A stretch of 64,000 nt of DNA. Origin: Methylomonas subterranea (lineage in GTDB: Bacteria > Pseudomonadota > Gammaproteobacteria > Methylococcales > Methylomonadaceae). Made by a program: the position numbers and the translations under genes. The stretch covers positions 1 to 64,000 of the forward strand of contig NZ_JANIBJ010000016.1 of assembly GCF_024505185.1 (NCBI RefSeq), read 5' to 3'. The notes beneath the pieces were generated by a model. It ran no database searches and was not told the origin of the DNA. It saw only the letters and a program-made list of their open reading frames with translations. Below, one piece after another: positions 18,075 through 26,136 of this stretch; position 1 is the first letter of the stretch; every line of letters starts with the position of its first letter.

Positions 18075-19547
18075 CTACTTCAGTCTATTCTTTTCTTCCA
18101 CCATTTCATCGATGTATTGCATGACCAGACTGCTGGCGGCTTCCGATGCGTGCATTTGTTTGATGATTTCGTCGAGCTTGAACGAATCGTTCACCCAATC
18201 GCCCCTGGAAAGCTCATAGGCCAACTGCGTGGATTGATGTACATCCAGATGCGGCAAATCCAGTTTGCTGTAGGCCTCGGTAGTCCTGAATTTTTCGTAG
18301 CCTATGCCTTCGTAATACCACTTGCCCAGCCGACAGTTATGGTTATCCACCTTGATGGCGTGATATTGCGGGCAATCTTCCGTGTGCTCGATGGCAATAT
18401 AGCCGTTTTGTTTATAAATGATGTGATCCAGCTTGGTCAGCAAACCGAAGGATTTATCCTTGGCATAGGTTATGAAGCCCACGGACGCCTTGGCCGAATC
18501 CGACAAACCCGAAAACTGATGCCTGAACGAACTGACCTGCTGCATGACTTCCTGCGACAGGGAAGACGAACTTTCCGCTTCCTGATGCATGCGTTCGACC
18601 CGTTTGTTGAAGGCCCGCAGGGTTTTCGATACCTCCAGCGCGGCATTTTTGGTATGTTCGGACAGATTTTTCACCTCGTCGGCCACCACGGCAAAACCGC
18701 GACCGTGTTCGCCGGCCCTGGCCGCCTCTATGGAGGCATTCAAGGCCAACAAGTTGGTTTGGTCGGCGATACCGGTAATCATCGATAACGATTCGGTAAT
18801 TTTTTTGCTGTCGTTGATCAAGGCGGTAATCACTTCGGAGACCGAATGCACGGTGGAATTGATGTTTTGCAGCGACGAACTGATCTGTTCGACGGTACCC
18901 AGACTGTCGTCGGCGTTCCGGCCGGTTTCCATGGTGATGTTTTCCACCTTTTGCAATTGTTCGGTAATGCCGATCAAATCGTTTTGACAGGCTTTTAAAT
19001 TGCCGGACAAATTGGCCGTATTCAAGGAATGCAGGCCGGCGGACAGGCGCCTTTTCACCATCAGGCGGGCATTCTCATTCATATGCCCCAAGGCGAAATT
19101 GATGTTCTTGGTGGATTGCTTCAACAAACCGGGCAAGCCGTCCCCCAAGGCATAGCGGTCGTGATTGCCCTTGTCGGCTTCCCTGAAGCAGGTATTGATT
19201 TCCTTGAAATACGCTTCGATGATATCCAGGGTTTCGTTGAGTTCCCAGGCCACCTTGCCCACTTCACCCAGGCCTCGGGTACCGGTGATGCGGTGGTATA
19301 GCTCGCCCTGGTTGGTCAACTCCAGAACCTTTTCCATGCGCTCCAGCACCTCCAGGTTTTGCTTGGCGATTTTCCAGATATACCAGGCTATGACGGGATG
19401 AGGAATGGTCAGGGCCAACGCCACCCAGGTAAACCCCGATGACGCTAGGCAATAAACGAACAATGCCAGGGCAAAAAACAAAATCCCGGCAACCGCGTAA
19501 CCGATCCGGGTTTTCAGAAAGGGAATGTTGGCATTGCTTCGCTTCAT
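18075..19547 (-). CDS. Methyl-accepting chemotaxis protein with C-terminal CZB zinc-binding domain
   Basis: The 490-residue protein has two closely spaced N-terminal membrane helices (about 14-55) with almost no periplasmic loop. A HAMP-like coiled coil and the MCP signalling hairpin follow (tip region [20 protein letters not shown], then [15 protein letters not shown]). The last 120 residues form a chemoreceptor zinc-binding (CZB) domain with the Cys/His pattern [12 protein letters not shown] and a later LDVHQ. CZB domains bind zinc and respond to oxidants or zinc. With no external sensor of its own, its input probably comes from the PAS protein whose gene overlaps it by four bases. Confidence 0.93.
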   Translation of the reverse strand: MKRSNANIPFLKTRIGYAVAGILFFALALFVYCLASSGFTWVALALTIPHPVIAWYIWKIAKQNLEVLERMEKVLELTNQGELYHRITGTRGLGEVGKVAWELNETLDIIEAYFKEINTCFREADKGNHDRYALGDGLPGLLKQSTKNINFALGHMNENARLMVKRRLSAGLHSLNTANLSGNLKACQNDLIGITEQLQKVENITMETGRNADDSLGTVEQISSSLQNINSTVHSVSEVITALINDSKKITESLSMITGIADQTNLLALNASIEAARAGEHGRGFAVVADEVKNLSEHTKNAALEVSKTLRAFNKRVERMHQEAESSSSLSQEVMQQVSSFRHQFSGLSDSAKASVGFITYAKDKSFGLLTKLDHIIYKQNGYIAIEHTEDCPQYHAIKVDNHNCRLGKWYYEGIGYEKFRTTEAYSKLDLPHLDVHQSTQLAYELSRGDWVNDSFKLDEIIKQMHASEAASSLVMQYIDEMVEEKNRLK

Positions 19548-20089
19548 TTCGACACTCCGTTCGGTTTGTATAGTTGCAACACCAGATTGTTATAACTTTT
19601 GGCACCGGATTGTTTGACCACGTCAAACAGATAATCCAACGACCTCCCCGGTGCTTCCTTAACGGAAGCGTTCTTTTCGATAGCCAACATTTCGTTGTAA
19701 ATGGGTGTAATCGCCTCGAGCGCCGAGCGCGGCGGGTTGCGGCGCACGGAATAATAGCCCTGCAGTTTGCCGTCCTTGTCATAGTCCGGCGTGATATTGG
19801 CAAACACCCAGTAAAAACCGCCGTCCGCGCACATGTTTTTGGCGAAGCCGAAAAACTCCTCGCCGGCTTTCAGGGTATCCCACATAAAGCGGAACACCCC
19901 TCTCGGCATATCCGGGTGACGAATGATGTTATGTTGCACGCCCAGCAGTTCATGCTCCGGGTAGCCGGCTATCTCCATGAATATCCGGTTGGCGTAGGTT
20001 ATCCTGCCGGATTTGTCGGTCTTGGAGACGATGAAATCCTCCTCTGCCAACTTATGTTCTGTTTTATTGGGGGTAATACCGGGTTTCAT
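19544..20089 (-). CDS. Aer-like PAS-domain protein
   Basis: The 181-residue soluble protein is essentially one PAS domain ([25 protein letters not shown] ... [44 protein letters not shown] ... GYYSVRRNP). This matches the FAD-binding PAS of the Aer redox receptor. Here the PAS is a separate gene, and its stop overlaps the start of the CZB chemoreceptor gene. The pair looks like a split Aer energy-taxis receptor. FAD binding is inferred from family resemblance. Confidence 0.88.
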   Translation of the reverse strand: MKPGITPNKTEHKLAEEDFIVSKTDKSGRITYANRIFMEIAGYPEHELLGVQHNIIRHPDMPRGVFRFMWDTLKAGEEFFGFAKNMCADGGFYWVFANITPDYDKDGKLQGYYSVRRNPPRSALEAITPIYNEMLAIEKNASVKEAPGRSLDYLFDVVKQSGAKSYNNLVLQLYKPNGVSK

Positions 20090-20291
20090 GTGTCCACACC
20101 TTGTTTTTATTTTCCAGGTAAATTCTAGGCCTTTTTCGCAAAAAAACTAAATCGCATGTCGTTTTATGCAATGCATCCGACATTCCCGCGAGGCGAAGCC
20201 CGCCCGCCTGTCCGTCGGCGCGAAAATCGGATCTGGGGGAGGTGGCGGAGCCGAGATGCGCCAGCGTTATTTCCTGGCGCCATGACGTCAA

Positions 20292-20330
20292 CGATGACGG
20301 GTAAGCGAAGGCATCGATTGCCCGTCATCG
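20292..20330. repeat. Long imperfect hairpin downstream of the glycine-zipper lipoprotein gene
   Basis: CGATGACGGG and CCCGTCATCG flank a centre that continues to pair with two mismatches, giving a stem of about 16 positions. There is no U-run after it on either strand, so it is more likely a dispersed palindrome than a standard terminator. The remaining bases of 20090-20341 hold no supported gene. Confidence 0.5.
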
Positions 20331-20341
20331 CGAAGGGAAAA

Positions 20342-20734
20342 TCAGTTGAGCACCGTGTGACCGCGCTGCCGCAGGCAGCTTCGATATGCATTTCTATAAC
20401 CGTCGTCGGATTGTATGCCTTGCTTGGCGGCCCCGCCGATACCGCCGGCGGCGGCACCGATAGCCGCCCCCTTGCCCGGACTACCGGTCACGGCGCCAAT
20501 CGCCGCGCCGCCCGCCGCGCCGATCAAGCCACCCACCACGGCGCCCGTGGCTGTTTCCTTAACGGAACTGGCTGCTTGGGATGCCAATTGCTGGCATTCA
20601 TGCATGTCCTGCTCCAGTCTATAGGCATTCCTGTCATTATATGTATCCACGGTGGGTCGCCAACCCGTGGTCGCCGCGCAACCCGCCACCGATACTCCCG
20701 CTATCAATGAAACCAAAAGGTTAACTGTTTTCAT
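20342..20734 (-). CDS. Glycine-zipper lipoprotein
   Basis: The protein has 130 residues. Its lipoprotein signal peptide ends in VSVAGC. The mature part contains a long Gly/Ala zipper (ATGAVVGGLIGAAGGAAIGAVTG and onward) like that of Rickettsia 17-kDa antigen/OmpA-like glycine-zipper proteins, which insert or oligomerise in the outer membrane. A C-terminal YRNAYRSCLRQRGH segment follows. The start at 20734 was chosen because AGGAG lies 7 bases upstream and the longer frame adds residues before the signal peptide. Confidence 0.85.
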   Translation of the reverse strand: MKTVNLLVSLIAGVSVAGCAATTGWRPTVDTYNDRNAYRLEQDMHECQQLASQAASSVKETATGAVVGGLIGAAGGAAIGAVTGSPGKGAAIGAAAGGIGGAAKQGIQSDDGYRNAYRSCLRQRGHTVLN

Positions 20735-20820
20735 GTCGACACTCCTGCTATTTTGATGAAAAACTCCGAATACAGTATACCGCATCTGCTGTATTACCAA
20801 CTTGATAAGCCCAAGTCAAA

Positions 20821-20849
20821 TTGACAGTATCCGGCGCTTAACGTATTAT
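20821..20849 (+). promoter_or_regulatory. Sigma-70 promoter of rpmH operon
   Basis: TTGACA at 20821-20826 and TATTAT at 20844-20849 are separated by exactly 17 bases and lie 44 bases before the rpmH start. No cluster of DnaA boxes and no dnaA gene lies upstream. Confidence 0.85.
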
Positions 20850-20892
20850 CCGCAGCCTTTTTTATCCGTTTTATTTAATAAGGCAAACTCCC

Positions 20893-21027
20893 ATGAAAAG
20901 AACCTACCAACCCAGCAAATTGAAACGTGTAAGAACTCACGGCTTCCGCGCCAGAATGGCAACCGTGGGCGGTCGCAAGGTCATCAATGCGCGCAGAGCG
21001 AAAGGTCGCGCTTCCTTGACAGTCTAA
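20893..21027 (+). CDS. rpmH: 50S ribosomal protein L34
   Basis: The 44-residue basic protein [18 protein letters not shown]...[14 protein letters not shown] is a full-length, typical L34, part of the large ribosomal subunit. It heads the conserved rpmH-rnpA-yidD-yidC-mnmE cluster. Confidence 0.98.
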   Translation: MKRTYQPSKLKRVRTHGFRARMATVGGRKVINARRAKGRASLTV

Positions 21028-21396
21028 TTGTTGGCCGAAGACTTCGGCTTTCCCGATTTATATCGGCTCAGGACGCCCGCCGAGTATAAAAATGTCTTTG
21101 CAAACCCAGTAAAATCGTCTGACAAGTATTTTACCGTGTTGGCGACCAATAGCCCCCTGCCGCACCCGCGGCTGGGACTGGCCATCGCCAAAAAAGCCAT
21201 TAAAAAAGCAGTCGCGCGGAATCGCATTAAAAGAACTGTTCGGGAAAGCTTCCGCCTGCAAAAACAACTGATTGTCAATATAGATATTGTGGTTTTGGCG
21301 CGCGGCGACGCGGCAACCGCTGACCTGCAAATATTGAGGAAGTCACTGGAAAGGCATTGGCTTAAATTGGTGGATCGATGCGATTCCTGCTCATAA
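21028..21396 (+). CDS. rnpA: Ribonuclease P protein component
   Basis: The 122-residue basic protein has the RnpA signature ([27 protein letters not shown], with the RNR box). It binds the RNase P RNA and helps process tRNA 5' ends. No ATG is available; translation must begin at TTG 21028 (or the next TTG, 21031), directly against the rpmH stop codon, so it depends on coupling with rpmH. The last 19 bases overlap yidD. Confidence 0.95.
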   Translation: MLAEDFGFPDLYRLRTPAEYKNVFANPVKSSDKYFTVLATNSPLPHPRLGLAIAKKAIKKAVARNRIKRTVRESFRLQKQLIVNIDIVVLARGDAATADLQILRKSLERHWLKLVDRCDSCS

Positions 21397-21602
21397 CCCT
21401 GATCAAGGTTTATAAATACTTCATTAGCCCCCTCCTGGGACCGAGATGTCGTTTCTATCCCAGTTGCTCAAGTTATGGCCTGGAGGCAATCCAGCTGCAT
21501 GGCGCCGCCAAGGGCTCCTACCTCACGCTTCGACGATTATTAAAATGCCACCCGTTCCACGAAGGTGGCATCGATCCTGTTCCGGAAAAATTGAGTAAAT
21601 AA
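21378..21602 (+). CDS. yidD: Membrane protein insertion efficiency factor
   Basis: The 74-residue protein contains the family core [27 protein letters not shown] and [13 protein letters not shown]. YidD is a small membrane-associated protein that supports YidC-dependent insertion. It sits between rnpA and yidC as in most bacteria. Confidence 0.96.
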   Translation: MRFLLITLIKVYKYFISPLLGPRCRFYPSCSSYGLEAIQLHGAAKGSYLTLRRLLKCHPFHEGGIDPVPEKLSK

Positions 21603-21605
21603 ACA

Positions 21606-23306
21606 ATGGATAACATTAGATTTGTACTTGTCATGGCGATGTTGATGATCTCCTACATGCTTTGGGAATCATGGCAGATTGACTACGGCCCGAAACCGAA
21701 AGCCATCGTCTCGGACACTCCCACGGTAGCCGGAGGCAACGATATTGCTTCGTCCGCCGACTCCGTCCAAGCCCAAGATACCCGGCAAGCAGCCACGGCA
21801 ACCGAATCCAACGCACGCATCATCCGGATCAAAACCGACGTATTTGCCCTGGAAATCGATCCAGTGGGCGGTACACTGCGCAACCTCGACCTGCTGCAAT
21901 ACCCGCACGAAAAAGAAAATACCTACGTTAACAAGGCCTGGGAACTGATAGGCATGCAAGCTCCGGAAAGAGATTTGTCGCCCATCCGCCTGTTCGACGC
22001 CAATCCGGAAAAACTGTTTCTGGCTCAAAGCGGCTTGGTTGCCAGCGGCGAATCCGCCGGCGCGCCCGACCACCATGCCCAATACCAAAGTGAAAAAACC
22101 AGTTACGAATTACAGGAAGGCCAGGACGAGCTGAACGTTCCGCTGACCTGGACCAACGAGCAAGGCCTGCGCATCACCAAAACCTTTACCTTCAAACGCG
22201 GCAGTTACGCGGTCGATGTAAGCCATAAGGTCAGCAACCAGTCTGGAAAACCCTGGGCGGGCCGCCAATACAATCAACTCTTGCGCGTCGAGCACAGCGA
22301 CAAAAGCGGCAACAACTTCATCAGAACCTATTCCGGCGGTGTGATTTACACCCAAAAAGACAAGTACCAAAAAATCAAATACGAAGACATGACCGACGGC
22401 AACCTGGATGTCGCCAGCCAAGGCGGCTGGAGCGCATTCATCCAGCATTATTTCGCCAGCGCCTGGATTCCACCGGCGGATCAGGAAAACCATTTCTATA
22501 CCAAGGCGCTTAACGAAGGCCGCTTCGTAATCGGCTCCTATTCGCAAGACCTTACCGTGCAACCTTCCAGCGAAGGCGTTTTCAACGCGCAAATGTTTGT
22601 CGGCCCCAAAATTCAGCCGCTCATGGAGGCCCTTGCCCCCGGCCTGGAACTGACTGTGGACTACAGCTGGCTGACCATCATCGCCAAACCGATTTACTGG
22701 CTGCTGAACGAAATATACAGCTTCGTCGGCAACTGGGGCGTTGCCATTCTGGGCGTCACCTTCTTCATCAAGGCCCTGTTCTTCAAGCTGTCCAAGGCCA
22801 GTTTCCAGTCCATGGCCAAGATGCGCAAGATTCAACCCAAGCTGAAGGAATTGCAAGAGCGTTATGCCGACGACAGACAGAAATTCAATACCGAAATGAT
22901 GGCCATGTATAAACGGGAAAAGGTCAACCCGCTGGGCGGCTGTCTGCCCATGCTGGTACAAATTCCGGTATTCATTTCGCTGTATTGGGTACTGATCGAA
23001 ACCGTGGAATTGCGCCAGGCCGATTTCATGCTGTGGATACAGGACCTGTCCGCGCAAGACCCCTTCTACCTGCTGCCGATTCTTTACGGTATCACCATGA
23101 AGATTCAGCAAGGCCTGAATCCCGCTCCGGTCGATCCGTTGCAAGCCCAGGTCATGAAAATGTTCCCCATTGTGTTCACGGTGTTCTTCCTGTTCTTCCC
23201 CTCCGGCTTGGTCGTGTACTGGATCTGCAACAACAGCTTGTCTATCATCCAACAGTGGTACATCACCAAACACGTACTGGCGGAAGACTCGCATCACCAT
23301 CACTAG
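21606..23306 (+). CDS. yidC: Membrane protein insertase YidC
   Basis: The 566-residue protein has an N-terminal membrane anchor (about 5-20), a large periplasmic domain typical of Gram-negative YidC, and five core helices from about residue 365. These include GVAILGVTFFIKALFFKLSKASFQSMAKM and the KREKVNPLGGCLPMLVQIPVF loop. It inserts inner-membrane proteins alone or with SecYEG. It ends in a natural run of four histidines. Confidence 0.97.
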   Translation: MDNIRFVLVMAMLMISYMLWESWQIDYGPKPKAIVSDTPTVAGGNDIASSADSVQAQDTRQAATATESNARIIRIKTDVFALEIDPVGGTLRNLDLLQYPHEKENTYVNKAWELIGMQAPERDLSPIRLFDANPEKLFLAQSGLVASGESAGAPDHHAQYQSEKTSYELQEGQDELNVPLTWTNEQGLRITKTFTFKRGSYAVDVSHKVSNQSGKPWAGRQYNQLLRVEHSDKSGNNFIRTYSGGVIYTQKDKYQKIKYEDMTDGNLDVASQGGWSAFIQHYFASAWIPPADQENHFYTKALNEGRFVIGSYSQDLTVQPSSEGVFNAQMFVGPKIQPLMEALAPGLELTVDYSWLTIIAKPIYWLLNEIYSFVGNWGVAILGVTFFIKALFFKLSKASFQSMAKMRKIQPKLKELQERYADDRQKFNTEMMAMYKREKVNPLGGCLPMLVQIPVFISLYWVLIETVELRQADFMLWIQDLSAQDPFYLLPILYGITMKIQQGLNPAPVDPLQAQVMKMFPIVFTVFFLFFPSGLVVYWICNNSLSIIQQWYITKHVLAEDSHHHH

Positions 23307-23312
23307 AAACGG

Positions 23313-24650
23313 ATGAGCACCGGCGACACCATAGCCGCCATCGCCACACCGCCGGGTAACGGCGGTGTCGGCATCATCCGCATTTCCGGGCCAGCCGCAT
23401 TCGACATCGGCCGCCAAATCACCCGCAAAACCCTCAAGCCCCGCTACGCCCGCTTTAGCCATTTTCACGATGCCGACTCCGGCGTCATCGACTCCGGTCT
23501 GGCCTTGTATTTTCCCGGCCCGGCCTCCTTTACCGGCGAAGACATACTGGAACTGCAAGGCCACGGCGGCAGCGTGGTTCTGGACATGCTGCTACGCCGG
23601 GTGTTGAGCCTGGGCGCGCGGCCGGCCAATCCCGGCGAATTCAGCCAACGGGCGTTTCTAAACAACAAAATCGACCTGGCCCAGGCCGAAGCCATTGCCG
23701 ATCTGATCACCAGCGGCACCGAGCAAGCCGTGCGCTCGGCCCAGCAATCGATGCGGGGGGTATTCTCGGACCGAATCAACGAACTGATAGACGAACTGAT
23801 CGAACTGAGAGTGTATATCGAAGCCGCGATAGACTTTGTCGACGAAGAAATCGACTTTCTCAGCGACGGCATGGTGGCCGGTAAAATCGAACAGCTGCGG
23901 GCCAAAATTCAATCCATACACGCCACCGCCCGCCAGGGCCGCTTACTGCACGACGGTATCAGCGTGGTGCTGGCGGGTAAACCCAACGCCGGCAAGTCCA
24001 GCCTGCTAAACGCACTGGCCGGCCACGATGCCGCCATAGTCACCGACATTGCCGGCACCACCCGCGACGTATTGCGCGAACGCATCCAAATCGACGGCAT
24101 GCCCGTGCACATCATCGACACCGCGGGCCTGCGCGACAGCGATAGCATTGTCGAACAGGAAGGCATCCGCCGCGCGCATAGAGAAATCGAGACCGCCGAC
24201 AAAGTTTTACTGCTGATGGACAGTACGGACCGCGAAAACATAGCCATGGTGGACAAACTGCCAGCCGACATCGACGTCACACGGATATTCAACAAGATAG
24301 ACCTGTCTGGACAAGCGCCGCATATCGTCCAGCGCGAACACGGCACCGAAATTTATTTGTCGGCAAAAACCGGCGCCGGCCTGGAGTTGCTGAAACAATA
24401 CCTGAAGAATAGCGTCGGCTTCGGCGAAACCGGCGACAACGTCTTCATCGCCCGACGCCGCCATCTGCAAGCCCTGAATCTGGCGCAACAAGCACTGGCA
24501 AACGCCGACCACCAGCTCAAAAACCAGGCCCCGGAACTAGTCGCCGAAGACCTAAGACTGGCCCAAAGCCATTTATCCGAAATCACCGGAGAATTCACCC
24601 CGGACGATCTTCTAGGTGAAATTTTCGGCAGTTTCTGTATCGGAAAGTGA
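23313..24650 (+). CDS. mnmE: tRNA modification GTPase MnmE
   Basis: The 445-residue protein has an N-terminal folate-binding domain (GDTIAAIATPPGNGGVGIIRISG), a helical domain and an inserted G domain with GKPNAGKSSLLNAL, DTAG and NKID. It ends with the invariant FCIGK whose cysteine is needed for activity. With MnmG it makes the cmnm5 modification of wobble uridine in tRNA. Its last codons form one half of a direct repeat that recurs at 26024, suggesting use as an integration site. Confidence 0.97.
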   Translation: MSTGDTIAAIATPPGNGGVGIIRISGPAAFDIGRQITRKTLKPRYARFSHFHDADSGVIDSGLALYFPGPASFTGEDILELQGHGGSVVLDMLLRRVLSLGARPANPGEFSQRAFLNNKIDLAQAEAIADLITSGTEQAVRSAQQSMRGVFSDRINELIDELIELRVYIEAAIDFVDEEIDFLSDGMVAGKIEQLRAKIQSIHATARQGRLLHDGISVVLAGKPNAGKSSLLNALAGHDAAIVTDIAGTTRDVLRERIQIDGMPVHIIDTAGLRDSDSIVEQEGIRRAHREIETADKVLLLMDSTDRENIAMVDKLPADIDVTRIFNKIDLSGQAPHIVQREHGTEIYLSAKTGAGLELLKQYLKNSVGFGETGDNVFIARRRHLQALNLAQQALANADHQLKNQAPELVAEDLRLAQSHLSEITGEFTPDDLLGEIFGSFCIGK

Positions 24651-24659
24651 AGCGGCAAA
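24632..24659 (+). repeat. Putative attL-like direct repeat inside the mnmE 3' end
   Basis: This is the left copy of the duplicated mnmE terminus. It encodes the final FCIGK residues and the stop, so integration here leaves MnmE intact, as with other islands that use this site. Confidence 0.6.
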
Positions 24660-24784
24660 GCAAGGGAAAACAAAGGTGCATATTCCGCTCCAACGTTGCC
24701 ATCTAATCCGCCAACAACGCTTAGCCGGCTTGTGTGCATAGTGAAAACGTATCCAATCTGAACTGGCATATGCGACAATGCCAA

Positions 24785-24805
24785 TGTGTAGAAAATTTCT
24801 ACACA
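24785..24805. promoter_or_regulatory. Perfect 21-base palindrome, probable toxin-antitoxin operator
   Basis: TGTGTAGAAA and its reverse complement flank a central A. The palindrome lies just upstream of a TATTAT box (24812-24817) and 37 bases before the antitoxin ATG. That is the expected place for autorepression by a ribbon-helix-helix antitoxin. No T-run follows, so it is unlikely to be an mnmE terminator. Confidence 0.7.
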
Positions 24806-24842
24806 AGACTGTATTATAAATTGACACACATAAGGGGCTGCC

Positions 24843-25130
24843 ATGATACAAGCTCACACCAACGAAACACCATCCGTATCTATCAATATCCGTGCTAAAG
24901 CCAAGCAACGAGACCTGATTGATCAAGCCGCGGAACGGCTGGGTCGCAGTCGGTCAGACTTTATGTTGGAAGCCGCCTGTCGAGAAGCAGAAGATGTGCT
25001 GCTTGACCAAGCATTTTTTACCGTCGACGAGGGTACGTTTGCACAATTTCAAACCTTGCTCGATCAACCATTGCCGCCAACGGATAAACTGCGTCGCCTG
25101 CTAAAGACAAAAGCCCCTTGGGATCAATGA
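24843..25130 (+). CDS. DUF1778 ribbon-helix-helix antitoxin (TacA-like)
   Basis: The 95-residue protein has an N-terminal ribbon-helix-helix (SVSINIRAKAKQRDLIDQAAERLGRSRSDFMLEAACREAEDVL) typical of DUF1778 antitoxins. An acidic or hydrophobic C-terminal tail (FTVDEGTFAQFQTLLDQPLPP) would wrap the toxin. It should neutralise the GNAT toxin and repress the operon through the upstream palindrome. Its TGA stop overlaps the toxin ATG (ATGA). Confidence 0.92.
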   Translation: MIQAHTNETPSVSINIRAKAKQRDLIDQAAERLGRSRSDFMLEAACREAEDVLLDQAFFTVDEGTFAQFQTLLDQPLPPTDKLRRLLKTKAPWDQ

Positions 25131-25639
25131 TTCCCTTGTCGCTTTCGAAACCTGAACCCGTTGCCGCAACTCATCAGCTGACGAATTTCGACTGTGGCGA
25201 GCCATCATTAAATGATTGGCTAAAAAAACGGGCACTTAAAAATCACGCATCCGGCGCATCTCGGTGCTTTGTAGTCTGCGCTGATTCGCAAGTGGTTGGC
25301 TACTATTGTTTGTCAACAGGTGCGATCAGTCATGAGCTCGCGCCGAAAGGTATGCGGCGAAATATGCCCAACCCATTGCCTATTTTGGTATTGGGTCGAC
25401 TCGCTGTGGATCAGCGCTATCACAATCAAGGCCTTGGCCAAGCTCTGTTGCGGGACGCCATGCTGAGATCGGTCAATGTATCCGGTGATGCGGGGGTATT
25501 TGCGTTATTAGTGCATGCGTTGTCTGAACCGGCGAAACAATTCTATCTGTCACGTGGTTTTGTTAACTCGCCGCTTCAGCCCATGACATTGCTGATGACG
25601 CTTGAAACCATTCGAGTCATTTTGGCGGAGCCTGAGTGA
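25127..25639 (+). CDS. GNAT-family acetyltransferase toxin (TacT-like)
   Basis: The 170-residue protein has the acetyl-CoA-binding core ILVLGRLAVDQRYHNQGLGQALLRDAM and the C-terminal FYLSRGF with the tyrosine that acts as catalytic residue in this toxin group. TacT-type toxins acetylate the amino group of charged tRNAs and stop translation. The start at 25127 (ATG, overlapping the antitoxin stop) is preferred over TTG at 25118. The pair lies inside the segment bounded by mnmE-end repeats. Confidence 0.92.
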   Translation: MIPLSLSKPEPVAATHQLTNFDCGEPSLNDWLKKRALKNHASGASRCFVVCADSQVVGYYCLSTGAISHELAPKGMRRNMPNPLPILVLGRLAVDQRYHNQGLGQALLRDAMLRSVNVSGDAGVFALLVHALSEPAKQFYLSRGFVNSPLQPMTLLMTLETIRVILAEPE

Positions 25640-25719
25640 ATTAGCGCGGATGGCTGGTTGAAAAATTAACCGAAGAAGTTTTCTATTGCTTCTTAACCCG
25701 TTACACCCATGTTACACCA

Positions 25720-25891
25720 TAACGCTCATGAAGGCTGGGCATCGCCCCGGCAGATGAAAGTAGTGCAGCTGGGCACGGTTCCTCGCCGGACAGGACGCCG
25801 TAAATACGTCCGTGTAGGCTCGTCGGCAGTATCCTTGCTGCCGACGCCTGTCCAACAAGCAACCGTACCCGCCCGATTTTTACTTTCAGAG
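25720..25891. repeat. Dispersed repeat unit, copy 1, with conserved ends and variable centre
   Basis: The head reads TAACGCTCATGAAGG, then GCATCGCCCCGGCAGATGAAAG, and the tail is ACTTTCAGAG. ATGAAAGT at the head and ACTTTCA at the tail are complementary. The centre holds its own inverted repeat (GGACAGG ... CCTGTCC, with CGTCGGCAG ... CTGCCGACG inside). Similar heads and tails occur at 25892 and at 46808 with unrelated centres. Confidence 0.65.
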
Positions 25892-25988
25892 TAACGCTCA
25901 TGAAGGCCTGGCAATCACCCCGACATATGAAAGTCAACGGCGTTATGTCGTTAGTTTTTGGGCGGTTGCCGCGTGACTTTCAGAGTAA
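25892..25988. repeat. Dispersed repeat unit, copy 2, in tandem with copy 1
   Basis: The head TAACGCTCATGAAGGCC continues to CCGACATATGAAAG, and the tail is TGACTTTCAGAGTAA. The 40-base centre differs from copy 1. The two copies share a junction without spacer. Apart from these repeats, 25640-26136 holds only the second mnmE-end repeat and no supported gene. Confidence 0.65.
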
Positions 25989-26023
25989 TACGCATAAGGC
26001 TATGATATTAGAAGTTATTTCAC

Positions 26024-26051
26024 TTTCTGTATCGAAAAGTGAAGCGGTAAA
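26024..26051 (+). repeat. Putative attR-like direct repeat (copy of mnmE 3' end)
   Basis: TTTCTGTATCGAAAAGTGA followed by AGCGGTAAA repeats 24632-24659 with two transitions. It is not part of any gene here, which makes chance or coding constraint unlikely reasons for the match. Confidence 0.6.
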
Positions 26052-26136
26052 AACGGATAAAGGTCTTAGCCTGGCACATAAGCCCCCTTTCAAATCAGCG
26101 CCACCAAAACAACTGCTTGGATAAAAGCCAAATACC

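Larger units (their letters stand above)
24632..26051. mobile_element. Small genomic-island remnant at the mnmE 3' end
   Basis: The segment is bounded by two direct repeats of 28 bases that match at 26 positions: the 3' end of mnmE with a few following bases (24632-24659) and a second copy at 26024-26051. The core TTTCTGTATCGGAAAGTGA is very like the 3' end of trmE/mnmE (thdF) used as the attachment site by Salmonella genomic island 1 and relatives. Between the repeats lie a toxin-antitoxin operon and repeat units, but no integrase gene, so it would be a deletion remnant or a passenger mobilised in trans. Confidence 0.6.

Noticed and set aside
20735-21030. Possible replication origin upstream of rpmH
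   Set aside because: rpmH often neighbours dnaA and oriC, but I see no dnaA gene and no cluster of DnaA boxes here; only a promoter.
23290-23306. Four histidines at the YidC C-terminus as a sign of an engineered tag
   Set aside because: The codons alternate CAT/CAC, the run has only four residues, and natural YidC tails are often basic or histidine-rich.
22110-23564. Long minus-strand open frame of 484 codons opposite yidC and mnmE
   Set aside because: It is the antisense shadow of two certain genes, has no ribosome site and no recognisable domain.
25709-25937. Short open frames on both strands inside the repeat units
   Set aside because: They arise from the repeat sequence itself, with no ribosome sites or family features.
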